A stretch of 64,000 bases of DNA from Streptomyces sp. SCSIO 75703 (GCF_036607905.1 NZ_CP144555.1:2976001-3040000); one strand, 5' to 3'; counted from the first letter of the stretch, positions 8,986 through 18,712 are shown. Notes: a model not told the origin generated them from the letters alone. Program-made: numbers and translations.

Positions 8986-10179
8986 TCAGCCCTTGACGCA
9001 GACGACCTGCCGGAGCTGGGCCACCACCCGCACCAGGTCCCGCTGCTGGTCGATGACCTGCTCGATCGGCTTGTAGGCCGCCGGGATCTCGTCCACCACC
9101 CCGGAGTCCTTGCGGCACTCCACGCCCCGCGTCTGCTCCTCCAGGTCCCTCGCCGTGAAGCGGCGCTTGGCCGCGCTGCGGCTCATGCGCCGGCCGGCCC
9201 CGTGAGAGGCCGAGTTGAACGACGCCTCGTTGCCCAGCCCCTCGACGATGTACGAACCGGTGCCCATGGAGCCCGGGATGATCCCGTGGTCGCCGCGCCC
9301 GGCGCGGATCGCCCCCTTGCGGGTCACGAGCAGGTCCACGCCCCGGTACCGCTCCTGCGCCACGTAGTTGTGGTGGCAGGAGATCTCCGGCTCGAAGGAC
9401 GGCCTCGCCTTCCGGAACTCCTTGCGGACGACGTCCTTGAGCAGCGCCATCATGATCGAGCGGTTGCGGGAGGCGTACTCCTGCGCCCAGAACAGGTCGT
9501 TGCGGTAGGCGGCCATCTGCGGGGTGTCCGCGACGAAGACGGCGAGGTCGCGGTCGACCAGCCCCTGGTTGTGCGGGAGATCCCGGGCCGCCCCGATGTG
9601 GTGCTCGGCCAGCTCCTTGCCGATGTTGCGGGAGCCCGAGTGCAGCATCAGCCAGACGGCGTCCTCGGTGTCGACGCACACCTCGACGAAGTGGTTGCCG
9701 CTGCCGAGCGTCCCCATCTGCCTGCCCGCCCGCTCCTGCCGGAACCGGACCGCCTCGGCGACGCCGTCGAAGCGCGACCAGAAGTCGTCCCAGCCCGCGG
9801 TGGCGAACCCGTGCAGCCGGCCCGGGTCGACCGGCTCGTCGTGCATCCCGCGCCCCACCGGGATCGCCTGCTCGATCCGCGAACGCAGCCGGGACAGATC
9901 GCCCGGCAGGTCGTTCGCGGTCAGGGAGGTGCGCACCGCGGACATACCGCAGCCGATGTCGACCCCGACCGCCGCCGGGCACACCGCGCCCCGCATCGCG
10001 ATCACCGAGCCGACCGTCGCGCCCTTGCCGTAGTGCACGTCCGGCATGACCGCGAGGCCCTCGATCCACGGCAGGGTCGCCGTGTTCCGGAGCTGCCGCA
10101 ACGCCCCGTCCTCGACCGTCGCCGGGTCGGTCCACATGCGGATCGGCACCCGGGCACCCGGCAGCTCCACGTACGACAT
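8986..10179 (-). CDS. rtcB: RtcB-family RNA-splicing ligase
   Basis: The 397-residue protein is a GTP- and Mn-dependent RNA ligase that joins 2',3'-cyclic phosphate or 3'-phosphate ends to 5'-OH ends in RNA repair. Family signatures are clear: VHYGKGATVGSVIAM, GVDIGCGMSAVRTSL (metal-binding cysteine), GTLGSGNHFVEV, HSGSRNIGKELAEHH, GSMGTGSYIVEGLG, and the guanylylated histidine in NSASHGAGRRMSRS. The ATG at 10179 follows GAGGGG; a longer in-frame extension has no homologous look. It is monocistronic. No archease or RtcA partner is visible in the neighbourhood. Confidence 0.95.
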   Translation of the reverse strand: MSYVELPGARVPIRMWTDPATVEDGALRQLRNTATLPWIEGLAVMPDVHYGKGATVGSVIAMRGAVCPAAVGVDIGCGMSAVRTSLTANDLPGDLSRLRSRIEQAIPVGRGMHDEPVDPGRLHGFATAGWDDFWSRFDGVAEAVRFRQERAGRQMGTLGSGNHFVEVCVDTEDAVWLMLHSGSRNIGKELAEHHIGAARDLPHNQGLVDRDLAVFVADTPQMAAYRNDLFWAQEYASRNRSIMMALLKDVVRKEFRKARPSFEPEISCHHNYVAQERYRGVDLLVTRKGAIRAGRGDHGIIPGSMGTGSYIVEGLGNEASFNSASHGAGRRMSRSAAKRRFTARDLEEQTRGVECRKDSGVVDEIPAAYKPIEQVIDQQRDLVRVVAQLRQVVCVKG

Positions 10180-10394
10180 AACGCCCCTCTTCCCCCAGAA
10201 CCCCGTAAAAGTCGAAAAGCGCAAAAACCGGAGCCAGGGCCGACCAACAGGACATCGGACCGGCGTTCACGGCGGCGCGTGCGATACACATTGTCTCCAG
10301 CGGGCGACCCCGCCCGGCAAGCGAATATCCGGCGGGAACGCCCCCGCGACCCGACCGGAACGGCCCCACGGCCGTCGTCGAGAGGAGCCCACCC

Positions 10395-11258
10395 GTGCAG
10401 CGGAAGGTCTACGCACCCGGCATCGCCGCCCTCCTCGCGGCGCTGCTGGCCGGCTGCACCGGAGGGTCGGGCGACGGCGCCACGACGGACGACTCCCATC
10501 CCGGCCGTCCCGGCGAGGCGACCGAGGCCGCCCAGCCCGGCAAGTACCGCACCCTGCCGCAGCCCTGCCTCGCGGTCGGCCACAAGACGCTCGACGAACT
10601 GCTGCCCGGCATCCCGGAGATGACCGACGAGGAGCAGCGCGCGAAGGCCTACGCCGGGGAGGCGACCCTCGCCTACGACACCGACCGCAAGGTCGGCTGC
10701 CGCTGGAAGGTCGAGTCCGCCGACGCCACCGACCACCTCTTCGTCGACTTCGAACGCGTCGTCTCCTACGACAACCGGGTCAGCGACGACAGCCAGGCCG
10801 AGCTGCTCTTCGCCCGGCAGGTGGAGGCCGCCGACCTGCCCGAGCCGACCGCCTCCGGGACGCCCTCCGGCACCGCCTCCGAGACCGCCTCGGGCACCCC
10901 TTCCGCCACCGCCTCCGCCGGCACCCCCTCCCCCGGTGCCTCCGGTGCCGCGGGCGGCGCCCCCTCCGGACCGGCCGACGCCACGACGGGCCCGTCCGAC
11001 GGGGCCACCCCGGCCGACCTCCAGCCGCGCCTGCTCGACGGACTCGGCGACGAGGCGTTCCTCGACGACCGCCTCAGCAGCTCCGGGTCGACCGCCAAAC
11101 GACGCACCGTGACTGTGGCGTTCCGCACGTCGAACGTGATGGTGACCGTCGAGTACGCGGAGCAGTCGGCGATGGCCCAGATCATCCCGGACAGCAAGGA
11201 AATGCAGGACAGGGCCCAGAAAATCGCGGCCGAACTGGCGCGTTCGCTGAGCCGCTGA
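10395..11258 (+). CDS. DUF3558-type lipoprotein
   Basis: This is a secreted, lipid-anchored protein of 287 residues. The signal peptide ends in the lipobox LLAGC (cysteine near residue 20). The mature part carries the DUF3558 pattern PCLAVGHKTLDELLPG, a conserved mid-protein cysteine (KVGCRWKVES) and a C-terminal FRTSNVMVTVEY strand. About 55 residues in the middle are a Ser/Thr/Ala/Gly/Pro low-complexity insert (TASGTPSGTASETASGTPS), probably a surface-exposed linker. The GTG start follows GAGAGGAG. A second, paralogous lipoprotein follows in tandem. The function of the family is unknown. Confidence 0.85.
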   Translation: MQRKVYAPGIAALLAALLAGCTGGSGDGATTDDSHPGRPGEATEAAQPGKYRTLPQPCLAVGHKTLDELLPGIPEMTDEEQRAKAYAGEATLAYDTDRKVGCRWKVESADATDHLFVDFERVVSYDNRVSDDSQAELLFARQVEAADLPEPTASGTPSGTASETASGTPSATASAGTPSPGASGAAGGAPSGPADATTGPSDGATPADLQPRLLDGLGDEAFLDDRLSSSGSTAKRRTVTVAFRTSNVMVTVEYAEQSAMAQIIPDSKEMQDRAQKIAAELARSLSR

Positions 11259-11376
11259 GCCGGTCGCCCGCCGCTCGCACCCCCTCCACGAAGGCCGCGA
11301 ACCGGGACCCGCCGCCGTAAGCACCGCGTACCGTGGCCCCTCGGACCCGTTCCGAAACGCAGGAACCACGAGTGCC

Positions 11377-12318
11377 ATGAGTGAAGGAACCATGCAGCGA
11401 CGAGCAGAGCGAGATCCGGGGGTGCCTCCCACACCGTCGAGGCGCTGGGGAGGTGACCGGCGGGCGAGGCGCCTGGCCCGTCTGCTGGCCGGCGCGGCCG
11501 TCCTGCCCCTGACGCTGGCGGCGGCGGGCTGTTCCTCGGGCTCCGGCGACGGCAAGGGCGAGAGCGCGGCCTCCGCGTCGGCCACGCGGTCCCCGAGCCC
11601 GACCCCGACGGTCCGCGAGGCGGCGTACGCGCAACTGCCCGAGCCCTGCTCGGTGCTGTCGAAGAAGACCCTGGGCGATCTGGTGCCCAAGGCCGGCTCC
11701 GGCAAGGAGAGCACGTCGGGCGAGAACGCGACGCGCGCCACCTGCTCCTGGGACAGCCTCTCCGACAACGGGGTGAAGGGCTCCCAGTTCCGCTGGCTGA
11801 GCGTCTCCATGCTGCGCTTCGACTCGGACGCGACCCGCGGCGAGGGCGACAAGCTCGCCGGCGACTACTACCGCAAGCAGGTCACCGACGCCCAGGCCGC
11901 GGACGGCGCCAAGGACCTGAAGGCCGAGGAGGCCGGGGACACCGGTGACGAGGCCACGGTGGTGCGCTACGAGCTGAAGAAGAAGGAAGGAACCTTCAAG
12001 CAGCAGACGGTCGTGGCGCGCACCGAGAACGTCGTCATCACCCTCGACTACAACGGCGCGGGCCTGGCCGGCGACAAGACGCCGTCCGCCGACGACCTCG
12101 CCAAGGCCGCGCTCAAGGCCGCCCAGGAGGCCGTGGCCTCGGTGCAGAAGGCCAACGGCGCCGAGGACGGCGGCAAGAGCGGCGGCGAGGGCTCCGGAAA
12201 GGGCTCCGGGGACGGCTCCGGCGAGGGTGACAAGGACGGCGCTGACGGCGGTTCGGCCTCGCCCGCGCAGTCCGGTGCCGCGAGCCCCTCGGCCTCGGCG
12301 ACGGCCCGCGAGAGCTGA
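11377..12318 (+). CDS. DUF3558-type lipoprotein, tandem paralogue
   Basis: This 313-residue lipoprotein is a paralogue of the preceding one: same PCSVLSKKTLGDLVP motif, matching cysteine in TCSWDSL, and a similar C-terminal VVARTENVVITLDYNG. The N terminus is unusually long, with a basic stretch before the hydrophobic helix and lipobox AAAGC. The start is uncertain between ATG 11377 and ATG 11392; the latter is preceded by GAAGGA. The C-terminal 60 residues are Gly/Ser/Lys/Glu/Asp low complexity (GEGSGKGSGDGSGEG). Function is unknown; location on the outer face of the membrane is inferred from the lipobox. Confidence 0.83.
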   Translation: MSEGTMQRRAERDPGVPPTPSRRWGGDRRARRLARLLAGAAVLPLTLAAAGCSSGSGDGKGESAASASATRSPSPTPTVREAAYAQLPEPCSVLSKKTLGDLVPKAGSGKESTSGENATRATCSWDSLSDNGVKGSQFRWLSVSMLRFDSDATRGEGDKLAGDYYRKQVTDAQAADGAKDLKAEEAGDTGDEATVVRYELKKKEGTFKQQTVVARTENVVITLDYNGAGLAGDKTPSADDLAKAALKAAQEAVASVQKANGAEDGGKSGGEGSGKGSGDGSGEGDKDGADGGSASPAQSGAASPSASATARES

Positions 12319-12363
12319 CGCTCCCCCTACCGGCCACCCGTCCTCCGCACACATGTGCCACTC

Positions 12364-12377
12364 TGTTGCGCGCAACA
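12364..12377 (+). promoter_or_regulatory. Perfect 14-bp palindrome before the DUF2637 gene
   Basis: TGTTGCGCGCAACA is an uninterrupted palindrome 24 bp upstream of the GTG start and 10 bp ahead of the ribosome site GGGAGGGGAG. The position suits an operator overlapping the promoter or 5' leader. The cognate regulator is not identifiable from the sequence. Confidence 0.5.
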
Positions 12378-12401
12378 ACAGGCACTGGGAGGGGAGTACG
12401 G

Positions 12402-13997
12402 GTGGCCGCGCCACTAGAGCTGACCCGGACGCATCGCGTTCTCATCGGCATGGTCGTCTTCGGTGCCGTCATCATCGCGGGCATCGGCTTCGCGGGCTCG
12501 TACGCCGCCGTGCGCGAACTGGCCCTCAAGAAGGGCTTCGGGCACTTCAGTTACGTCTTCCCCATCGGCATCGACGCGGGCATCTGCGTACTGCTCTCCC
12601 TCGACCTGCTGCTGACCTGGATCCGCATCCCCTTCCCGCTGCTGCGCCAGACGGCGTGGCTGCTGACGATGGCGACGATCGCCTTCAACGGCGCGGCGGC
12701 CTGGCCCGACCCGCTCGGCGTGGGCATGCACGCGGTGATCCCGGTGCTGTTCGTGGTCTCCGTCGAGGCGGCCCGGCACGCCATCGGCCGGATCGCCGAC
12801 ATCACCGCCGACAAGCACATGGAGGGCGTCCGGCTCACCCGCTGGCTGCTCTCGCCGGTCCCGACCTTCCTGCTCTGGCGCCGGATGAAGCTGTGGGAGC
12901 TGCGCTCCTACGACCAGGTGATCAAGCTGGAGCAGGAACGGCTGGTCTACCAGGCCCGGCTCCGCTCGCGCTTCGGCCGCGCCTGGCGCCGCAAGGCCCC
13001 GGTGGAGTCCCTGATGCCGCTGCGGCTGGCGCGCTACGGGGTGCCGCTGGCGGACACGGCGCCGGCGGGGCTGGCGGCGGCGGGCATCGAGCCGGCGCTG
13101 CTGCCGCCCGCGCCGGAGGGGACGACGGCCGCCGCGGTGGCGGCGCCGGGCGCGGGGCAGCGGCTGGAGTTGGAGGGCCAGCGGCAGGCGGCGGGCGCCG
13201 CGCAGGGGGCCGCCGCGCAGGGGGCCGCCGCGCAGGGGGCCGCCGCGCAGGCGGGCGCTGTGAACTCGGCGAATGCCGTGAACGGTGTGAACCGCGCGGA
13301 TGCCGTGAACGGAGCGGACGGGGCGGCAGGCGTGAACCGCCCGAACTCTGTGAACAGCACGAACGGGGTGAACAGCGCGACCCCTGTGAACCGGACGCGC
13401 CCGGACGCCGCTGTGAACCCCGAGGACCCTGTGAACTCCGCCACCCCCGGCACCGCTGTGAACCCGGCCGACCCCCGCACCGCTGTGAACCCCGACGGCT
13501 CTGTGAACCTCGCCCCCCTCGGCGCCCCCGGCACCCACGGCACCCCCGGCGCCCCCGGCGGCCCGGAGCAGAGCCCCTGGTTCAACACCCGCCGCATCGA
13601 GTACCAGGGCGGCTACGACCCCGCGTACGACCCGGCCGAGCAGTACGCCCAGTGGTACGAGCAGCAGCGCCACGCCGACGAGTACCGCGACCAGTACGAG
13701 GAGGAGCCCCCGCTGCACGAGCCCTCCCCCGAGGAGACCGGCAGCTTCCCGATCCCCGTCGTGCCGGGCCGCACCCGCGAACTCGGCGAGGGCGGCGGCA
13801 CCCCGGAGCCGGACGAGGACGCCTACTACCAGGTCTTCAAGCGGTCGATCGACGACAGCTTCCCGACCCCGCGCGAGTTCGGCGAGAACATCCAGGCGAC
13901 CTTCGGCGCCCCGCTGCCCGACACCGAGGCCAAGCGGCTGGTCACCGAGTTCTCCACCCGCTTCAGCAAGGAGCTGGAGGAGGACCACATCGCCTGA
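12402..13997 (+). CDS. DUF2637 membrane protein with Val-Asn repeat tail
   Basis: The GTG at 12402 follows GGGAGGGGAG and gives 531 residues. The first ~140 form the DUF2637 domain with four hydrophobic segments (for example MVVFGAVIIAGIGFAGSYAA and FPIGIDAGICVLLSLDLLLT). A basic amphipathic region follows (LWRRMKLWELRSYDQVIKLE). The C-terminal half is disordered: AAQG repeats, then 13 Val-Asn pairs, then an acidic tail rich in Tyr, Asp and Glu. DUF2637 proteins are seen in actinobacterial chromosomes and conjugative elements; their role is not established. It is convergent with lysS. Confidence 0.85.
   Translation: MAAPLELTRTHRVLIGMVVFGAVIIAGIGFAGSYAAVRELALKKGFGHFSYVFPIGIDAGICVLLSLDLLLTWIRIPFPLLRQTAWLLTMATIAFNGAAAWPDPLGVGMHAVIPVLFVVSVEAARHAIGRIADITADKHMEGVRLTRWLLSPVPTFLLWRRMKLWELRSYDQVIKLEQERLVYQARLRSRFGRAWRRKAPVESLMPLRLARYGVPLADTAPAGLAAAGIEPALLPPAPEGTTAAAVAAPGAGQRLELEGQRQAAGAAQGAAAQGAAAQGAAAQAGAVNSANAVNGVNRADAVNGADGAAGVNRPNSVNSTNGVNSATPVNRTRPDAAVNPEDPVNSATPGTAVNPADPRTAVNPDGSVNLAPLGAPGTHGTPGAPGGPEQSPWFNTRRIEYQGGYDPAYDPAEQYAQWYEQQRHADEYRDQYEEEPPLHEPSPEETGSFPIPVVPGRTRELGEGGGTPEPDEDAYYQVFKRSIDDSFPTPREFGENIQATFGAPLPDTEAKRLVTEFSTRFSKELEEDHIA
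13200..13508 (+). repeat. Coding tandem repeats: 15-bp AAQGA units then dispersed GTGAAC hexamers
   Basis: Three exact copies of GCGCAGGGGGCCGCC plus a partial one occupy 13200-13250. From 13260 to 13508 the hexamer GTGAAC occurs 13 times, always in the same frame and encoding Val-Asn with identical codons, at irregular spacing of 7 to about 45 bp. The invariance of the hexamer against variable flanks is unusual for an ordinary disordered linker. Confidence 0.75.
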
Positions 13998-14019
13998 CCC
14001 GGCGGTGCCGTGACGGCCG

Positions 14020-14051
14020 AGGGGGCGCCCGGCGAGTGCCGGGCGCCCCCT
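14020..14051. terminator. Bidirectional terminator between DUF2637 gene and lysS
   Basis: Fourteen-bp perfect arms (AGGGGGCGCCCGGC / GCCGGGCGCCCCCT) flank the loop GAGT. It lies 22 bp after the DUF2637 stop and 20 bp beyond the lysS stop on the other strand. Confidence 0.75.
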
Positions 14052-14070
14052 GTCGGGTGTCCGGGCGGGA

Positions 14071-15816
14071 TCAGTCGCCGAGCAGGGCGCGCACCCGCTC
14101 CTGGCCCACCGCGAGCAGCAGGGTGGGCAGCCGGGGGCCGGTGTCCCGGCCGACCAGCAGGTGGTAGAGGAGCGCGAAGAAGGACCGCTGGGCGGTCTTG
14201 ATCTCGGCGGGCAGCTCCTTCGGCGTGGCGTCGGCGGAGAAGCCGGCCTGCACCTTCGGCACCCCGTAGACGAGGTGGGTGAGCCCGTCCAGCGACCAGT
14301 GGCCGGCCAGCCCGTCCAGCAGCAGCCGCAGGGACTTGCGGGACGCCTCGTCGAGGGACTTCAGCAGGTCGGCGTCCGGCTCGCCGCGCACGATGGTGCG
14401 CTGGTCGGCGGGGACGTGGGTGGTGACCCACGCCTCGGCCTTGGCGTACCGGGGCCGGGCCTCGTCGAGGGAGCCGAGCGGGTGCTCCGGGTCCAGCTCG
14501 CTCAGGATGCGCAGCGCCTGGTCCTCGTGCCCGCCGGTGATGTCGGCCACCGAGGCGAGCGTGCGGTACGGCAACGGGCGCGGGGTGCGCGGCAGCTCGC
14601 CCGCGGCGGTGCGCACCGCGCGGGAGTGGGCGGCGACGTCGGCGGGCAGCGCCTCGCCGGCGGCGACCTTGGCGTCGAGCCGGTCCCACTCGTCGTAGAG
14701 CCGCTGGATCTCCTGGTCGAAGGCGATCTTGAAGGACTGGTTGGGCTTGCGGCGGGCGTAGAGCCAGCGCAGGAGCTGCGGCTCCATGATCTTCAGGGCG
14801 TCGGCCGGGGTGGGCACGCCGCCCCGGGACGAGGACATCTTGGCCATGCCGCTGATGCCGACGAAGGCGTACATCGGGCCGATCGGCTGCTTGCCGCCGA
14901 AGATGCCGACGATCTGCCCGCCGACCTGGAAGGACGAGCCGGGCGAGGAGTGGTCGACGCCGCTCGGCTCGAAGACCACGCCCTCGTACGCCCAGCGCAT
15001 CGGCCAGTCGACCTTCCAGACCAGCTTGCCGCGGTTGAACTCGGAGAGCCGCACGGTCTCGGAGAAGCCGCAGGCGGTGCAGGCGTAGGTCAGCTCGGTC
15101 GATTCGTCGTCGTAGGCGGTGACCGTGGTGAGGTCCTTGTCGCAGTTCCCGCAGTACGGCTTGTACGGGAAGTAGCCGGCGGAGCCGGAGCTGCCGTCGT
15201 CCTCGGCGGCGGCGCCGGAGCCTTCGGCGGCCTCCAGTTCGGCCTCGTCGACCGGCTTCTGCTGCTTCTTCCCGGCGGTCTTCGGCTTGGTGCGGTACTG
15301 GGCGAGGACGGCGTCGATGTCGCCGCGGTGCCGCATGGCGTGCAGGATCTGCTCGCGGTAGACGCCGGAGGTGTACTGCTCGGTCTGGCTGATCCCGTCG
15401 AACTCCACGCCGAGGTCGGCCAGCGCGGTGACCATGGCGGCCTTGAAGTGCTCGGCCCAGTTCGGGTACGCGGACCCCTCGGGGGCGGGGACCGAGGTCA
15501 GCGGCTTGCCGATGTGCTCGGCCCACGCCTCGGGGTCGACGCCCGCGATGCCCTGGGGCACCTTGCGGTAGCGGTCGTAGTCGTCCCAGGAGATCAGGTG
15601 GCGCACCGGGACGCCCCGGCGGCGGATCTCGTCGGCGACCAGGTGCGGGGTCATGACCTCGCGCAGGTTGCCCAGGTGGACGGGGCCCGAGGGGGACAGC
15701 CCGGACGCGACGACGACCGGTTTGCCCGGGGCACGTCGCTCCGACTCGGCGATGACCTCGTCCGCGAAACGGGAGACCCAGTCGGTGGTCTCTGTGCTCT
15801 GAGCCACGATCGGCAC
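14071..15816 (-). CDS. lysS: Lysyl-tRNA synthetase, class I
   Basis: The 581-residue enzyme charges tRNA-Lys. It is the class I (archaeal/actinobacterial) type rather than the class II enzyme. It has the HIGH-equivalent PSGPVHLGNLREV near residue 45, the Rossmann body, a zinc-ribbon-like segment (YCGNCDKD then CTACGF) and the signature AKMSSSRGG. An Ala/Glu/Gly-rich linker precedes the cysteine pair, probably a disordered loop. It is divergent from argS across 168 bp holding both promoters, an arrangement also known for S. coelicolor lysS/argS. Streptomyces often carry a second lysyl-tRNA synthetase elsewhere. Confidence 0.96.
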   Translation of the reverse strand: MPIVAQSTETTDWVSRFADEVIAESERRAPGKPVVVASGLSPSGPVHLGNLREVMTPHLVADEIRRRGVPVRHLISWDDYDRYRKVPQGIAGVDPEAWAEHIGKPLTSVPAPEGSAYPNWAEHFKAAMVTALADLGVEFDGISQTEQYTSGVYREQILHAMRHRGDIDAVLAQYRTKPKTAGKKQQKPVDEAELEAAEGSGAAAEDDGSSGSAGYFPYKPYCGNCDKDLTTVTAYDDESTELTYACTACGFSETVRLSEFNRGKLVWKVDWPMRWAYEGVVFEPSGVDHSSPGSSFQVGGQIVGIFGGKQPIGPMYAFVGISGMAKMSSSRGGVPTPADALKIMEPQLLRWLYARRKPNQSFKIAFDQEIQRLYDEWDRLDAKVAAGEALPADVAAHSRAVRTAAGELPRTPRPLPYRTLASVADITGGHEDQALRILSELDPEHPLGSLDEARPRYAKAEAWVTTHVPADQRTIVRGEPDADLLKSLDEASRKSLRLLLDGLAGHWSLDGLTHLVYGVPKVQAGFSADATPKELPAEIKTAQRSFFALLYHLLVGRDTGPRLPTLLLAVGQERVRALLGD

Positions 15817-15984
15817 GTCCTTCTTTCTGCTCTAGCAGCCGGTACGGTCGCACGGCTGACCGCACCATTCTCCCAGCCGCGCCCCCATCCGCGAAAATGG
15901 CTTCACCCGGCGTGGGATACTCGGATGCCGTAGTCACCGCACTACAGGCAGCCCCAGGAACCCGAGCAGAACGGCGATCCCTCC

Positions 15985-17751
15985 ATGGCCTCGGTCACGT
16001 CCCTCACCGACTCCGTCGAGCAGCACCTCGCGTCCGCCCTGACGGCCACCCGGCCGGAGGCGGCCGGCGCGGACCCGCTGCTGCGACGCAGCGACCGGGC
16101 GGACTACCAGGCCAACGGCATCCTCGCGCTCGCCAAGAAGGCCAAGGCGAACCCGCGGGAGCTGGCCGCCGAGGTGGTCGCGCACGTCACCACCGGCGAC
16201 CTGCTCGCCGACGTCGAGGTCTCCGGCCCCGGCTTCCTCAACCTGACCATCGCCGACCGGGCGATCACCACGAACCTGGCCGCCCGGTACGCGGACGAGA
16301 CCGGCCGGCTCGGCGTGCCGCGCGCCGGGTCCCCCGGCACCACGGTGATCGACTACGCCCAGCCGAACGTGGCCAAGGAGATGCACGTCGGCCACCTGCG
16401 GTCCGCGGTGATCGGCGACGCGGTCGTGCGGCTGCTGGAGTTCACCGGCGAGACGGTCGTGCGGCGCCACCACATCGGCGACTGGGGCACCCAGTTCGGC
16501 ATGCTCATCCAGTACCTGGAGGAGCACCCGCACGAGCTGGACCACAAGGCCGGCCAGGTCAGCGGCGAGGAGGCGATGTCCAACCTCGACCGCCTCTACA
16601 AGGCCGCGCGCAAGCTGTTCGACGCCGACGAGGAGTTCAAGACGCGCTCGCGGCGCCGGGTGGTCGACCTCCAGGCGGGCGACCCGCACACGCTGGCCGT
16701 CTGGCAGAAGTTCGTCGACGAGTCGAAGATCTACTTCTTCTCCGTCTTCGAGAAGCTGGACATGGAGGTCCGCGACCCGGACATCGTCGGCGAGTCCGGC
16801 TACAACGACATGCTCGCGGAGACCTGCCGCCTGCTGGAGGAGTCGGGCGTCGCGGTCCGCTCCGAGGGCGCGCTCTGCGTCTTCTTCGAGGACGTCAAGG
16901 GCCCGGACGGCAAGCCGGTCCCGCTGATCGTGCAGAAGTCGGACGGCGGCTACGGCTACGCGGCCACCGACCTGTCCGCCATCCGCGACCGCGTCTTCGC
17001 CCTGAAGGCCGACACCCTGCTCTACGTGGTCGACGCCCGCCAGTCGCTGCACTTCAAGATGGTCTTCGAGACCGCCCGCCGGGCCGGCTGGCTCGACGGC
17101 GTCACCGCCACCCAACTCGCCTTCGGCACGGTCCTCGGCAAGGACGGCAAGCCGTTCAAGACCCGCGAGGGCAAGACGGTCAAGCTGGAGGACCTGCTCG
17201 ACGAGGCGGTCCAGCGGGCCACCTCCGTGGTGCGGGAGAAGGCCGGGAAGGTGGGCCTGTCCGAGGCGGAGATCGAGGAGAACGGCCGGTACGTGGGCAT
17301 CGGCGCGGTCAAGTACGCCGACCTGTCGACGTCCGCGGTGCGCGACTACAAGTTCGACCTGGACCAGATGGTGTCGCTCAACGGCGACACGTCGGTGTAC
17401 CTCCAGTACGCCTACGCCCGCATCCAGTCCATCCTGCGCAAGGCCGGCGACGCCCGCCCGGTGCCGCACCCGGAGCTGGAGCTGGCGGCGGCCGAGCGCG
17501 CCCTCGGCCTGCACCTGGACCAGTTCGGCGAGACGGTGCTGGAGGTGGCGGCGGCCTGCGAGCCGCACAAGCTCGCCGCCTACCTGTACCAGCTCGCCTC
17601 GCTGCTGACCACGTTCTACGACCAGTGCCCGGTGCTGAAGGCCGACACCGCCGAGCAGACGCAGAACCGCCTCTTCCTGGTGGACCTGACCGCCCGCACC
17701 CTGCACCAGGGCATGGCGCTGCTCGGCATCCGGACGCCCGAGCGCCTCTGA
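15985..17751 (+). CDS. argS: Arginyl-tRNA synthetase
   Basis: The 588-residue class I synthetase charges tRNA-Arg. An N-terminal additional domain (about residues 1-110) is followed by the catalytic core with [18 protein letters not shown] (HIGH motif as HVGH) and [12 protein letters not shown], with [19 protein letters not shown] in the KMSKS position; many ArgRS lack a canonical KMSKS. The C-terminal DALR anticodon-binding domain ends in [19 protein letters not shown]. The ATG at 15985 lacks a strong ribosome site. A strong hairpin follows the stop. Confidence 0.96.
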   Translation: MASVTSLTDSVEQHLASALTATRPEAAGADPLLRRSDRADYQANGILALAKKAKANPRELAAEVVAHVTTGDLLADVEVSGPGFLNLTIADRAITTNLAARYADETGRLGVPRAGSPGTTVIDYAQPNVAKEMHVGHLRSAVIGDAVVRLLEFTGETVVRRHHIGDWGTQFGMLIQYLEEHPHELDHKAGQVSGEEAMSNLDRLYKAARKLFDADEEFKTRSRRRVVDLQAGDPHTLAVWQKFVDESKIYFFSVFEKLDMEVRDPDIVGESGYNDMLAETCRLLEESGVAVRSEGALCVFFEDVKGPDGKPVPLIVQKSDGGYGYAATDLSAIRDRVFALKADTLLYVVDARQSLHFKMVFETARRAGWLDGVTATQLAFGTVLGKDGKPFKTREGKTVKLEDLLDEAVQRATSVVREKAGKVGLSEAEIEENGRYVGIGAVKYADLSTSAVRDYKFDLDQMVSLNGDTSVYLQYAYARIQSILRKAGDARPVPHPELELAAAERALGLHLDQFGETVLEVAAACEPHKLAAYLYQLASLLTTFYDQCPVLKADTAEQTQNRLFLVDLTARTLHQGMALLGIRTPERL

Positions 17752-17762
17752 ACACCCGGCCG

Positions 17763-17800
17763 GGGCCCCGGGGGCGGCGGACGAACCGCCCCCGGGGCCC
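17763..17800. terminator. Bidirectional terminator between argS and nat
   Basis: Fifteen-bp perfect arms (GGGCCCCGGGGGCGG and its complement) enclose an 8-base loop in the 52 bp between two convergent stop codons. Confidence 0.8.
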
Positions 17801-17803
17801 TCG

Positions 17804-18649
17804 TCATGCCAGCAGCCGTACGCCGTCCGGGGCCGTGATGCCGAAGGCGTCCGCGAGCAGGCGGCGGGCGTCCGCCTCGTCGGCGGGCGTGCGCGTGGCC
17901 GTGGTGCCGTCGGGGGCGGTCTCGGTCAGGGCCCCGTCGTGGAAGAGGAGGTCGCGCTCCGGGGTGACGCTGCGGACGTAGGGCCGCCGTGAGAAGGGGG
18001 AGCGCGGGTTGGTCGCCATGTGCCAGTTGACGATCTCGAAGTCGCCCGGGGTGAACGGCTCCCGCGTGAAGGCGTACTGCGGTTCCCACGCCGCCCCCGC
18101 CCCGGGCGTCCGCGTCTGGAGCAGCCACAGCTCCAGCGGGCCGGTGTGCGGGACGTGGACCAGCCGGTGCGCGCGCCCGGCGCGGTGGAAGGCGGTGTCC
18201 GCGGTGAGCGGCACCGGCTCCAGCAGCGAACCGGCCGCGCCGAAGCCGACGTCGGCCAGGTGCGGCACCGGCTCCCCGGGCACCTCGACGAGGAGGGCCA
18301 TGTGGGTGCGGGGCCGGTCCTCGACGCGCTCGGCGCCGACGGCGACCCGGGCCGCGAGCCGGGTCACGGTGAAGCCGAGCGCCTCCAGGACGGCGGCGAA
18401 CAGCGTGTTGTGCTCGTAGCAGTAGCCGCCCCGGTCGCGGCCGTGGACCAGCTTGGCCGTCAGGTCGCCGAGGTCGAGCGAGGGCGCGGAACCGGCCAGG
18501 GCGTCGAGGTTCTCGAACGGGACGGCCCGCAGGTGGGCGAGGTGCAGGGCGCGGAGCGTGGCCGCGTCGGGCCGCCACCGCCCCGGCCGGCCGATCCGCG
18601 CGAGGTAGGCGTCCGGGTCGAGGGGCGTGGTCGGTGTGCTGTGGTGCAT
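17804..18649 (-). CDS. nat: Arylamine N-acetyltransferase
   Basis: The 281-residue enzyme transfers acetyl groups from acetyl-CoA to arylamines or hydrazines. The catalytic triad is complete: Cys77 in RGGYCYEHNTLF, His in RTHMALLV and Asp in LADVGFGA. The N-terminal helical bundle (YLARIGRPG, LHLAHLRAVPFENLD) is typical. Besides xenobiotic detoxification, some actinobacterial members act as amide synthases in ansamycin assembly, but no such cluster is nearby, so a housekeeping or detoxifying role is more likely. Confidence 0.93.
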   Translation of the reverse strand: MHHSTPTTPLDPDAYLARIGRPGRWRPDAATLRALHLAHLRAVPFENLDALAGSAPSLDLGDLTAKLVHGRDRGGYCYEHNTLFAAVLEALGFTVTRLAARVAVGAERVEDRPRTHMALLVEVPGEPVPHLADVGFGAAGSLLEPVPLTADTAFHRAGRAHRLVHVPHTGPLELWLLQTRTPGAGAAWEPQYAFTREPFTPGDFEIVNWHMATNPRSPFSRRPYVRSVTPERDLLFHDGALTETAPDGTTATRTPADEADARRLLADAFGITAPDGVRLLA

Positions 18650-18712
18650 GGCCTCACCGTACGGAAGCGCCGGGCCGTCCGGTCGCGGTCCCGGCCGGCG
18701 GTCCCGGGGCGC

